Source: Deinococcus frigens DSM 12807 (GTDB taxonomy: Bacteria; Deinococcota; Deinococci; Deinococcales; Deinococcaceae). From it: a stretch of 25,396 bases of DNA. Within the stretch, counting starts at the first letter, position 1, and the number at the start of each line of letters is the position of its first letter. The notes under the pieces were generated by a model. It was not told where the DNA came from. It saw nothing but the letters and a program-made list of their open reading frames with translations, and ran no database searches. Of this stretch, positions 1-11,655 are shown one piece after another. The DNA lies in NCBI RefSeq assembly GCF_000701425.1, contig NZ_JNIW01000055.1, positions 1-25,396 of the forward strand. Direction: 5' to 3'. A program made the position numbers and the translations under genes.

Positions 1-388
<388 letters not shown>

Positions 389-531
389 GCTGGTGTCCTC
401 CTGAGAAAGACTAAATGGGGGGGGGTTCGGGTGGAGACTGCCCTGATTCGGGCAAGCCTGGACAGTGTACTCGCCTGCCTGGCCCGCGCCAAGACTTGCT
501 CCACGTCGTTGCGGCGGGACTCATTAGAAAC

Positions 532-556
532 GGCCTACACGAAAAACATGCAGGCC
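532..556 (-). other. Hairpin in the tRNA-tuf leader
   Basis: Imperfect inverted repeat: a GGCCT arm at 532-536 pairs with AGGCC at 552-556, with partly matched inner bases and an AAAAA loop (TTTTT on the transcribed strand). It lies between tRNA-Thr(GGU) and tuf. It could be an RNA processing site or a weak attenuator of the read-through transcript. There is no U-tract after the stem, so a standard terminator is unlikely. Confidence 0.4.
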
Positions 557-564
557 GACTCTAT

Positions 565-606
565 AAAACCGTAGAACTCTACTAGAAAACCGTGGAACTC
601 TACTGG
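565..606. repeat. Two-copy 21-bp tandem repeat upstream of tuf
   Basis: Units at 565-585 and 586-606 match at 19 of 21 positions. The first contains the palindrome GTAGAACTCTAC; in the second it is changed by one base. The array lies between the last tRNA and the tuf start, within the presumed polycistronic transcript. It could be a duplicated processing or regulatory site; its function is unknown. Confidence 0.7.
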
Positions 607-613
607 AAATTGC

Positions 614-688
<75 letters not shown>

Positions 689-724
689 GCGTTCGAGAGG
701 GCGAAGTGAAGATGAGGTGGAGTA

Positions 725-797
<73 letters not shown>

Positions 798-821
798 AAA
801 ACAGAAACCAGGGTGAAACGC

Positions 822-907
<86 letters not shown>

Positions 908-951
908 GCAGTTGTCAAAACCCTACCGTGGACAATGCCCCAGCGAGGTTG

Positions 952-1027
<76 letters not shown>

Positions 1028-1098
1028 CTGAGCTAAGGAAAATCCGTCCCGCTTGGGTGCAGAAGTCGTTGTGCAAGCACGCTCACTTCCGGCTGGGA

Positions 1099-1127
1099 AT
1101 AGTAGCACTGGTTTCAGAGAGTGTCAA
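1099..1127 (-). promoter_or_regulatory. Strong sigma-70-type promoter of the tRNA-tuf operon
   Basis: On the minus strand a perfect TTGACA (1122-1127) is followed by exactly 17 bp and then TACTAT (1099-1104). Transcription would start near 1092, about 65 nt before the first tRNA. It is the best -35/-10 pair in the window, as expected for a stable-RNA and tuf operon. Confidence 0.85.
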
Positions 1128-1516
1128 ACCTCAGTGGGTGTGCTTCTGGGGAGCGCTTGTGCTTGGTGCACAGGCAGGAATGAATGCCTCCCGGAGCGGT
1201 GAACCCGGGTCAATTTCCCTTCTCACCGGAGCTGAGGCGCAGGCGTCCTGCATAGGCGGACCCGTCAGCGTGGGGGCACTTCTGTCGCCTCGCGTCGTCG
1301 CTGATGCAGGTGACCGCTGAATTCAGGGCCGGTCAGGGTTTGAGATCTGGCCTATTCCCCGCCGACATTCCCAAAAAATTCCGAACCTCTGAGCCATTCG
1401 GCGCATTCGGGGCTGGGCCATGCGGCGTATGCTGTCCGGCGCACGGGCCATTTCAGCCTCTGGCTGGACCGTCCCCGAAGCTCCCGCCCTCTTCCTCCCC
1501 CGCGACGAGGTTTTCC
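1128..1516. other. Intergenic region between the tRNA promoter and the ABC exporter
   Basis: About 390 bp with no convincing gene. An open frame continues upstream of the exporter from about 1304, but it has no family-like sequence and its composition is unlike the exporter. A weak -10-like TATGCT occurs at 1428-1433 on the plus strand without a good -35. The exporter promoter is probably here but I cannot place it. Confidence 0.5.
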
Positions 1517-3471
1517 TTGGACAGTCTGCGAACCCTGTGGCCCTACCTGAAGATGCACCAGCGCCAGTACGTGATCGGCATGGTGCTGGTCATCTTCGCC
1601 AACAGCATCAACCTGTTGCCCTTTTACTTCATTCGCCTGGTCATCGACGGCCTGACCGGGGCGCGCGACGGCAATCCCGGCACACCCGGTATCACGCTGG
1701 GGCAGGCCGGGTGGTACGCACTGGGCATCGTGGCAGCGGCGGCGGCGGCGGGCGTGCTGATGCTGTACATGCGCCGCCTGATCGTGGTGGCCTCGCGCCA
1801 GACCGAATATGAAATCCGGCGCGACATCTTTGCCCACCTGCAAGGGCTGGACAAGCCGTACTACGACCGCGCCAGCACCGGCGACCTGATGAACCGCCTG
1901 ACCGGCGACCTGAGCGCCGTGCGCGAAACGCTGGGTTTTGGCGCGTGGCAGATCGTGAACATCGTGTCGGGCTTTCTGACCTCGTTTGCCGTGATGTTCA
2001 GCCTGAGCTGGCAACTGACCTTGATCGTGCTGGCGGTGGTGCCGATCATCGTGGGCGTGCTGACGTACCTGGCGCGGCTGATCAATGTGCGCCACCGCCT
2101 GGCGCAGGAGCAGAGCAGCAAGATCGCGGGCAAGGCGCAGGAGAACTTCAGCGGCGCTCGGGTGGTCAAGGGCTACGCCATCGAGGACCGCGAGATCAGC
2201 GAGTACAGGGCCATGAACCTGGAGCTGCTGCGGCGCAACATCGCGCTGACCAAGGTGGACGGGCCGCTGCGCTCATTCATGAGCCTGCTGCTGGGACTGG
2301 CGTTTGCGCTGATCCTGCTGGTGGGCGGGCGACTGATCCTGAACTCGAACGGGGCCTTCACGGTGGGGATGTTCGTGCAGTTCGTGGGAACGCTGGAGCG
2401 CCTGACCTTCCCAATGCTGATGATCGGCTGGATCACCGGGGTCACCCAGCGCGGGCTGGCCTCCTGGCTGCGCCTGCGCGAGCTGTACGACGCCCGCGCG
2501 CAGGTGCAGGACGTGCCCGGCCGCACCGATACCAGTGTGCGTGTGCTGGACGGCGACCTGCGCTTCGAGAACGTGTCGATGGACTACGGCAGCCGTGAAG
2601 TCCTCAGAAATATTGATCTGCACGTTCCCGCCGGAACCTTCCTAGGCATCACCGGCCCCACCGGCAGCGGCAAGACCGTGCTGGGGCAATTGATCACCCG
2701 CAGCATGGACCCCAGCTCCGGCGTGGTCCGAATGGACGGCCATGACCTGCACGTGATCCCGCTGAAGGCGCTGCACGACGCCGTGGCGGTGGTCCCGCAG
2801 GAACCCTTCCTGTTCGGAGATAGCATCGCCAACAACATCGCCTTCGGGGTGGAGAAACAGGAACTGCCCGTCGTGAAAACTGGCGTGAGTGTGGTGGGTG
2901 CGCCCCTGCCGCCGAATATTCCGCAGATGCCGGACCCCGAACGGGTGCGGAATGCCGCGCGGCTGGCCGGACTGCTGGAGGACATCGAGGGCTTTCCCGA
3001 GGGCTTCGAGACGCTGCTGGGCGAGCGCGGCGTCACGCTGTCGGGCGGCCAGCGCCAGCGCACCGCCATTGCGCGGGCCATCGTGCGTGAACCGGCCATT
3101 CTGATCCTGGACGACAGCCTCTCGGCGGTGGACACCGAGACCGAGCGCAAGATTCTGGACGGCCTGCGCGAGGTCAGCGCGGGCCGCACCGTGATTTTAA
3201 TCGCCCACCGCGTCAGCACCCTGCGCCACGCCGACAAGATCGTGGTGCTGGAGGAGGGCCGCGTGACCGAGCAGGGCAGCCACGACGAGCTGCTAGAGCT
3301 GAACGGCCACTACGCCGAACTGGAACGCCTGCAACGTCTGGCGAGCGATCTGGATGAGGACGACGATGCCATCAGCGATCCAGAGGAAGCCGCCAACCGC
3401 CTGGCCGCGCGCCGGGAAGCCATCCGCGACGCCCAGGCCACTCAGACACAGACCCGTCAGGAGGTGCTGAA

Positions 3472-3475
<4 letters not shown>
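1517..3475 (+). CDS. Heterodimeric ABC exporter subunit with degenerate Walker B (subunit A)
   Basis: Half-transporter of the multidrug/lipid exporter type: an N-terminal six-helix membrane domain (residues about 15-310) followed by an ATPase domain. Visible motifs are Walker A GPTGSGKT (380-387), Q-loop VVPQEP, signature LSGGQ (508-512), Walker B LILDDS and H-loop His564. The catalytic Walker B glutamate is replaced by Asp533, as in the degenerate-site subunit of heterodimeric exporters such as TM287/288. An extra segment of about 30 residues rich in Pro and Val (about 445-475) sits between the Q-loop and the signature. I chose TTG at 1517 (GAGG 6 nt upstream) because it keeps the conserved SLRTLWPYL start; the next ATG at 1553 would cut it. 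The C-terminus is charged (LDEDDD). It overlaps the next gene by 4 bp. The substrate cannot be read from sequence. Confidence 0.9.
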
Positions 3476-5355
<1,880 letters not shown>

Positions 5356-5370
5356 TGCACGACAGCGAGG

Positions 5371-5407
5371 AAGAGGCCGGAATGCATTGTCGCTTCCGGC
5401 CTCTTTT
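5371..5407 (+). terminator. Rho-independent terminator of the ABC exporter operon
   Basis: A 12-bp perfect inverted repeat, AAGAGGCCGGAA (5371-5382) and TTCCGGCCTCTT (5394-5405), has an 11-nt loop and is followed by T residues on the plus strand. It lies 15 bp past the exporter stop and just before the convergent binding-protein gene ends, so it may also slow transcription from the other side. Confidence 0.85.
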
Positions 5408-5418
5408 GCTGCCCCGCC

Positions 5419-6387
5419 CTACTTCAAAGTCTTGCTGACAAACCCGTTGGTGTAATAATCCGTCGCCCTGGCTCCGGCGGGCAGCTTGCCCTGCTTGACG
5501 AGGGCGGCCACTGCCTTGGTCCACGCGCTTGGGTTGCTTGCGCCGATGCCATTGGCCGCCGTGTATGCGCTGGTCATCAGCGGCGTGCTGGCCTTCAGGA
5601 TCTCCAGCGTGCCTGCCTTCTCAAAGACCGGCTGCGCCAGCTTGAAGGCGCGGGCCGGGTCTGCCACCGTGAATTTCAGGCCGCGCTGGCTGGCGCGCAC
5701 CACCTTCGCGGCCAGATCACCCCTCAGCGACTTGCCGGAGGCGATCAAACCCACGCCCACCATCGGATAAGCGTCGGAGATATCCAGGGTGTAGACCTTT
5801 TTGCCCACCGACTGGCCCAGCAGGACCACGTCGTTGTTGATGTAGCCCACGGCGGCGTCCACCCGCCCGGCACGCACCGCGTCCTGCTGCGTGAACCCGA
5901 TGGTGGCGAGGGTCATGTCCTTGCCCTCCTTAAGATTGGCGCTGTCCAGCACGGCCTGAATGGCGTGGTAGCTGCTGCCGAAGGGACCGGGAATGCCCAC
6001 CGTCTTGCCCTTCAGGCTGGCAATCCCGTCCAGCGGCCTCAGGCTGAACACCGTCACCGGATTCTTCTGATACATGGTCATGATGTACTTCACGTCCGCG
6101 CCCTGATTTTTGGCAAAGATGGCGTCCTCGGGATCGCCTACCACAAAGTCCAGCTTGCCCTGAAGCAGCAGCGGCAGCAGTTGGTTGACGTAGCCGTGCT
6201 GGTAGTTGACCTTCAGCCCCTCGGCGGTGAAGTAGCCCAGCTTGTCGGCCACGTAAAACGGCGTGAACTGCACGTCCGGGTTGTAGCCCAGGCCGATATT
6301 GACGGTGCGGGTGGGGGTCTGGGCCTGGGTGGTCTGAACATTAGTTCCCAGCAACAGGGCCAGGGAGAGGAGGGCAAGTCGCTTCAT
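5419..6387 (-). CDS. NMT1/THI5-like ABC substrate-binding protein
   Basis: Exported binding protein of 322 aa. A cleavable signal peptide (MKRLALLSLALLLGTN, likely cut near TQAQ, residues 20-23) precedes a type II periplasmic-binding fold. Typical NMT1/SsuA features are visible: FTPFYVADKLGYFTAEGL near the N-terminus, LLLQGKLDFVVGDPE, and LKGKTVGIPGPFGSSY. Members of this family bind thiamine-pyrimidine precursors, riboflavin-like compounds, sulfonates or nitrate; the ligand here is unknown. No permease or ATPase gene adjoins it, so it must serve a transporter encoded elsewhere. There is no Shine-Dalgarno site; TATACT lies 7 nt before the ATG, so the mRNA is probably leaderless. It ends opposite the exporter terminator. 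Confidence 0.87.
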   Translation of the reverse strand: MKRLALLSLALLLGTNVQTTQAQTPTRTVNIGLGYNPDVQFTPFYVADKLGYFTAEGLKVNYQHGYVNQLLPLLLQGKLDFVVGDPEDAIFAKNQGADVKYIMTMYQKNPVTVFSLRPLDGIASLKGKTVGIPGPFGSSYHAIQAVLDSANLKEGKDMTLATIGFTQQDAVRAGRVDAAVGYINNDVVLLGQSVGKKVYTLDISDAYPMVGVGLIASGKSLRGDLAAKVVRASQRGLKFTVADPARAFKLAQPVFEKAGTLEILKASTPLMTSAYTAANGIGASNPSAWTKAVAALVKQGKLPAGARATDYYTNGFVSKTLK

Positions 6388-6394
6388 GAGACCG

Positions 6395-6400
6395 AGTATA
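6395..6400 (-). promoter_or_regulatory. -10 box TATACT for a leaderless binding-protein mRNA
   Basis: TATACT on the minus strand is separated from the ATG at 6387 by 7 nt, placing transcription start at or next to the A of the start codon. No clear -35 is present. Confidence 0.6.
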
Positions 6401-6623
6401 GGAGCGGGGCGTGACCGATCTGTGATGGACAGCGCTAAGCCACCACCCCGCCATTATGCGGATATCGCCGCGCCGTTTGGTCCGGCACAGTGGAATGTGG
6501 AAGGGGAGGTGAAAATGCCAGCAGACCGGAGTTTGGACAGGCAAAGAAATCGGCGCGGCATCAAGGCCCCCGATCAAGAACCATTCCAGAGGCGCGGTAG
6601 CCTCTGAAGCAAAGGGAAGGACC

Positions 6624-8027
6624 ATGAACGGAAAGCACATCACCAAACTGGGATTCGGGAGAAAAGCCATCGGGCTGGCCGTGGCCGCCGCTGGCGCACG
6701 CGAGGGCGCGGGCCTGGAGCGCGGCGAGATTCTGAGCGAACTGCGCGCCGTGCAGGCGGACCCCACCGCGTACCTGGCGGGCGGCGTCTACGCGGCGCTG
6801 GCGGCGGAACTGGGCGTGCAGAATGCAGTCAACGAGGGCGAGAAGGGTGCGGCCCTGCTGTCTGTGCCGCTGCCCTACAGCATGTGGGGCGCGGACCTGA
6901 TCGAGCCGGGAGCGCGCGCGCAGATGGACGTGGCGATGCGCCTGCCGATCACCCGCGCCGGGGCGCTGATGCCCGACGCGCATGTGGGCTACGGCCTGCC
7001 GATTGGCGGCGTGCTGGCGACGGAAAATGCCGTGATCCCGTATGGCGTGGGCGTCGATATTGGGTGCAGCATGCGCCTGAGCGTCTTTCCCATCCAGCCC
7101 GCCGCCCTGAAGCTGGAGGAGGCCACAACCCTCCTGCTCAAGCACACCCGCTTCGGCGCGGGCGTGGCCTTCGAAAAGCGCGAACGCGACGATCACGCGG
7201 TCTTGCATGAAGGCACCTGGGACGATCAGCCGCTGCTGGGCCACCTGCTGGGCAAGGCGGCGGCGCAGATCGGCAGTTCGGGCAGCGGCAACCACTTCGC
7301 GGAGTTCGGCACGCTGACGCTGGCCCAGGCTGATCTGGGGCTGGAGGCCGGACAGTACCTGGCCCTGCTGTCCCACAGCGGTTCGCGCGGCTTCGGGGCG
7401 CAGGTGGCGGGCCACTTTAGCAACCTGGCCGAGCGCCTTCACCCCAATCTAGAGCTATCGGCCAAAAAGCTGGCCTGGCTTTCCCTGGACTCCGAGGAAG
7501 GCGAGGTGTACTGGCAGGCCATGAACCTGGCTGGACGTTACGCGACGGCGAACCACGAGCTGATCCATGCCCGCCTGGCCCGCGCGCTGGGCGTGAATGT
7601 GCTGGCGTCCATTCACAACAGCCACAACCTGGCCTGGAAACAGACCGTGAACGGCCAGGAGCTGATCGTCCACCGCAAGGGGGCGACGCCCGCCGCCGCT
7701 GGCCAACTGGGGCTGATTCCCGGCAGCATGGCCGATCCCGGTTTCGTGGTGCGCGGACGGGGCCACGCGGACGCCCTGAGCAGCGCCAGCCACGGCGCGG
7801 GCCGCCAGCTCGGGCGCAAGGCCGCCGCCAGCAAGCTGGTCAAGAAGGAGGTAGCGGCCTCCCTCAAGGAACACGGCGTCACATTGATCGGCGGCGGCAT
7901 TGATGAAGCCCCGCAGGCGTACAAGCGCATTGAGGACGTGATCGCCCGTCAGACCGATCTGGTGGACGTGGTGGCCCAGTTCACGCCACGGGTGGTCCGC
8001 ATGGACAGTGGCAGCCAGGATATCTAG
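6624..8027 (+). CDS. rtcB: RtcB-family RNA-splicing ligase
   Basis: GTP- and Mn-dependent RNA ligase family that joins 2',3'-cyclic phosphate (or 3'-phosphate) and 5'-OH ends, used in tRNA splicing and RNA repair. The 467-aa protein has the family's metal ligands and active-site motifs: GVGVDIGCSM (Asp145, Cys148), SGSGNHF (His224), LSHSGSR (His251), SIHNSHN (His331, His334), HRKGAT, IPGSM, and SHGAGR with His390 as the predicted guanylylated residue, then DEAPQAYK. All expected catalytic residues are present, so it should be active. The ATG at 6624 follows AAAGGGAAGG at 6611-6620. No archease (PF01951-type) or rtcA gene adjoins it. The dispersed repeat begins 13 bp after the stop. The RtcB subgroup is uncertain. 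Confidence 0.93.
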   Translation: MNGKHITKLGFGRKAIGLAVAAAGAREGAGLERGEILSELRAVQADPTAYLAGGVYAALAAELGVQNAVNEGEKGAALLSVPLPYSMWGADLIEPGARAQMDVAMRLPITRAGALMPDAHVGYGLPIGGVLATENAVIPYGVGVDIGCSMRLSVFPIQPAALKLEEATTLLLKHTRFGAGVAFEKRERDDHAVLHEGTWDDQPLLGHLLGKAAAQIGSSGSGNHFAEFGTLTLAQADLGLEAGQYLALLSHSGSRGFGAQVAGHFSNLAERLHPNLELSAKKLAWLSLDSEEGEVYWQAMNLAGRYATANHELIHARLARALGVNVLASIHNSHNLAWKQTVNGQELIVHRKGATPAAAGQLGLIPGSMADPGFVVRGRGHADALSSASHGAGRQLGRKAAASKLVKKEVAASLKEHGVTLIGGGIDEAPQAYKRIEDVIARQTDLVDVVAQFTPRVVRMDSGSQDI

Positions 8028-8039
8028 CAGACTTCTCGA

Positions 8040-8198
8040 AAGATGTTGGAGCCACCTGAACATCTGAGTGGGCGTCCAAGCGTCCTCATGGGCGCTGCTC
8101 TGGACAGGACAGCGAGCAGGAGAAAAACGGGTTCCGGATGTGAAGTGGATGATTCGGCGCTGTCCCGATTCATCCACGAAACAAACGGAACCCGTATG
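8040..8198 (-). repeat. Dispersed palindromic repeat, copy A (family 1)
   Basis: The 91-bp core at 8040-8130 matches 18193-18283 on the opposite strand with only a handful of mismatches, including the stretch CATGAGGACGCTTGGACGCC. Beyond the core, paired boxes GGAACCCG / CGGGTTCCG (near 8122-8137 and 8186-8196) continue the structure. The element starts just after the rtcB stop and fills most of the rtcB-deoB gap. It looks like a small non-autonomous repeat of the kind described as SNRs in Deinococcus. The short open frame running through it is not a gene. Confidence 0.85.
8145..8177. repeat. Strong hairpin within repeat copy A
   Basis: GTGGATGA (8145-8152) pairs perfectly with TCATCCAC (8170-8177). 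After one T/T mismatch the stem continues with TCGG/CCGA. It would fold on either strand. It has no U-tract, so it is more likely a structural part of the repeat than a terminator. Confidence 0.65.
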
Positions 8199-8269
8199 AA
8201 GGCTGCCGGGGCATCCGCTATCTGCTTTCCACTTTCTCCATCAACCCTCCCCATCCACCGCCCACCCCT

Positions 8270-8275
8270 TAGACT
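8270..8275 (+). promoter_or_regulatory. -10 box TAGACT for leaderless deoB
   Basis: TAGACT is followed by 6 nt and then the deoB ATG at 8282, with no Shine-Dalgarno site. The geometry matches the other leaderless starts in this window. Confidence 0.6.
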
Positions 8276-8281
8276 GACCCC

Positions 8282-9455
<1,174 letters not shown>

Positions 9456-9469
<14 letters not shown>

Positions 9470-10133
9470 AGTCAGCACTGGGCGGGTGAGAGAGGCCGAC
9501 GTTTTCCCACGCCAGGAGGCCGACGCCTTCAGCCTGACCCTGACGCTGGGTGGGCGCTACGCCGGGGAGCAGGCCTGGACCGTCAGCCCGGAGCGCGGCG
9601 CGGTAGTGGTGCGGGTGCAGACCGACTTTGGCGGCGTGCTGCCCGATCTTCGGCGGGTGCAGACCAGTCGCCTGGACCCGCGCACGCTGAGCAGCCTGGG
9701 CTATGCCGAGGGCGACGGACGGGGTAGGGCGGCCTTCGAGACCACCTTTGACCGCCGTGCGGGGGTTGTGACCCTGCGCCAGGGCAAGGACGAGGCCAGC
9801 GCCCCGCTGACCACCGAGTACCATGATCCGGTGGGCCTGCTGCTGTGGCTGCGTGCCCGTGCGGCGGCGCAGGACGGCGGCCCCGAACGCTCCTACGCGC
9901 ACCTGACCGGCGGACGCGTGCTGATCCAGCGCCTGCCCGACAGCCAGATCGAGGAAACCGACGCTTACGGCTACTACCTGCGCCCCGGCAACGCCTACGT
10001 TTATGTGGAAAGCACCGCTCCCCACCGATTGACCCGCCTGATCCAGCCCACCGATTTTGGCTTGATCGAGGCCAACGCCCAGGCTGCCGCGCGCCGTCCG
10101 GCGGCAAGTGAGCGCCGACGGCGACGGGGATGA
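9456..10133 (+). CDS. Protein of unknown function, possibly DUF3108-like
   Basis: 225-aa soluble-looking protein without signal peptide or membrane segment. It has beta-rich segments ([37 protein letters not shown]) and a helix [17 protein letters not shown] that recalls the DxxSxLYxLR region of DUF3108 proteins; this resemblance is weak and is my inference. The C-terminus is Ala/Arg-rich (ASERRRRRG). It starts at ATG 9456 inside the last codons of deoB (14-bp overlap) with no ribosome binding site of its own, so it probably relies on translational coupling with deoB. GTG at 9487 is an alternative start. Its function cannot be assigned from sequence. Confidence 0.75.
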
Positions 10134-10247
10134 TGGGGCGGCAGCCGCCGCACCTTGCTGATGTTGTTGGCCTGCCCGTCTGAATCCCCCACCCCCGCTC
10201 GCCCCCGCAGCATCCTCCTTCCCGCAAGGGTGAGGGGTTGAAAAGCC

Positions 10248-10279
10248 TTTAGACGGTTGGACCTTTAAACGGTTTGACC
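10248..10279. repeat. Two-copy 16-bp tandem repeat upstream of hisD
   Basis: TTTAGACGGTTGGACC (10248-10263) is followed directly by TTTAAACGGTTTGACC (10264-10279), 14 of 16 matching. It ends 18 bp before the hisD ATG, next to the AGGAG site. It could be a duplicated regulatory site in the leader or a chance duplication. Confidence 0.6.
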
Positions 10280-10297
10280 TCCATCCTAGGAGTTCCC

Positions 10298-11653
10298 ATG
10301 CAAGTTCTCGAAGGCCCCGCCGCCCGCGCCGCGCTGACCCGCAGCTTCAACGAGATTCCCGTGCCGGACAGCGTGCTGGCGCGGATAGCAACGATGTTCG
10401 GCGAGGCACTAACGCCCCAGCAGGTGGTTGAACGCATCCTGGCCGACGTGCGCGGGCGGGGCGACGACGCCCTGCGCGACTGGACCGAGCGCTTAGACGG
10501 CTCGCGCCCGCAGGCGCTGGCGGTGAGTGCTGACGAGATTGCAGGGGCCGCGGTGGAACCTGAACTTCACGACGCCATCCGCCTCGCCATCACCCGCGTG
10601 CGTGCCTTTTACGGGCAGCAGCCCGCGCACGGCTTTCTGAACCACGGGCCGGACGGGGCGCTGGGGCAACTGGTGCGCCCGCTGGGGCGGGTGGGCGTGT
10701 ACGTGCCCGGCGGCCTCGCGCCGCTGATCAGCACATTGATTCACACGGCGGTCCCGGCACAGGTGGCCAGGGTGCCGGACATCGTGGTGACCACGCCGCC
10801 GGGCAAAGATGGACAGATCAATCCGGCCATTCTGGTGGCGGCGCGCGAGCTGAGCATCACCCAGGTTTACCGGGTGGGCGGCGCGCAGGCGATTGGGGCG
10901 CTGGCCTACGGGACCGAGAGCATCGGCGCGGTGGACAAGATCGCCGGGCCGGGCAACCTGTTCGTGGTGATCGCCAAGCGGCTGGTCTACGGGCAAACCG
11001 GGATAGAAAGCCTGCCGGGGCCAACCGAAACGCTGGTCCTGGCCGACGACAGCGCCGACGCCCGCCACGTGGCCGCTGATCTTCTGGCGCAGGCCGAACA
11101 CCTGGGCGCGGAGCCGGTGCTGGTCTCGGACAGCCGGGAATTGCTGATCGCCGTGCAGGCCGAGCTGAACGGTCAGCTAGAGGCGTTGCCCGAACCCAAC
11201 CGCACCTGGGCGCGCGACAGCATTGCCAGCCGCATGAAAGTGGTGCTGGCCGCCGATCTGGACGAGGGATTGGCGCTGTCCAACCTGTACGCCCCCGAAC
11301 ACCTGTGCCTGCTGACCCGCGATCCGTGGAGCCTGCTGGGCAAAGTGCAGCGGGCGGGCGGCGTCTTTATCGGCGAGTACAGCATGGAGGCGCTGGGCGA
11401 TTACGTCGCCGGTCCCAGCCATGTGATGCCCACCGGCGGCACCGCCCGCTTTGCCAGCCCGGTCAACGTGCGCGACTTTCAGAACATCATCAGCGTGGTG
11501 GGCGTGAACGAGGCCACCCTGCGCCGCATCGGGCCAGCGGGGGCCACCCTGGCGCGGGCCGAGGGCCTGGAAGCGCACGCGCGGGCGATTGAAAGTCGGC
11601 TGGGAGAGGTTGAGGGGGCAGAGGGTCAAGCGTCTGAGGGTCTAAGGGTCTAA
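10298..11653 (+). CDS. hisD: Histidinol dehydrogenase
   Basis: Catalyses the last two oxidations of histidine biosynthesis (L-histidinol to L-histidine, NAD and Zn dependent; cytoplasmic dimer). 451 aa, slightly longer than the usual 430-440. Family motifs are GRVGVYVPGG, KIAGPGN, GPTETLVLAD, Gln265 and His268 (QAEHLGAEP) as Zn ligands, the catalytic Glu334-His335 pair in YAPEHL, and AGPSHVMPTGGTARF. I chose ATG 10298 because AGGAG lies 6 nt upstream; a TTG 24 bp earlier lacks support. The C-terminal tail (EGAEGQASEGLRV) looks like read-through into the 8-bp repeat at 11632-11655, and the stop TAA lies within it. It overlaps the convergent MazG-like gene by 12 bp. No other his genes are in the window. 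Confidence 0.96.
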   Translation: MQVLEGPAARAALTRSFNEIPVPDSVLARIATMFGEALTPQQVVERILADVRGRGDDALRDWTERLDGSRPQALAVSADEIAGAAVEPELHDAIRLAITRVRAFYGQQPAHGFLNHGPDGALGQLVRPLGRVGVYVPGGLAPLISTLIHTAVPAQVARVPDIVVTTPPGKDGQINPAILVAARELSITQVYRVGGAQAIGALAYGTESIGAVDKIAGPGNLFVVIAKRLVYGQTGIESLPGPTETLVLADDSADARHVAADLLAQAEHLGAEPVLVSDSRELLIAVQAELNGQLEALPEPNRTWARDSIASRMKVVLAADLDEGLALSNLYAPEHLCLLTRDPWSLLGKVQRAGGVFIGEYSMEALGDYVAGPSHVMPTGGTARFASPVNVRDFQNIISVVGVNEATLRRIGPAGATLARAEGLEAHARAIESRLGEVEGAEGQASEGLRV

Positions 11654-11655
11654 GG
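11632..11655. repeat. 8-bp tandem repeat spanning two convergent stop codons
   Basis: Three units: GTCTGAGG, GTCTAAGG, GTCTAAGG. Each GTCTAAGG carries TAA on the plus strand and TAG on the minus strand. The second unit supplies the MazG-like stop (11642-11644) and the third the hisD stop (11651-11653). Confidence 0.85.

Noticed and set aside
1304..1516. N-terminal extension of the first ABC exporter subunit
   Set aside because: It lacks family-like sequence; TTG 1517 with a GAGG site gives the conserved exporter start.
10134..10247. GC-rich inverted repeats after the unknown gene as a terminator
   Set aside because: Short GGCGGCAGCCGCC-type pairing without a T-run; not distinguishable from GC-rich background.
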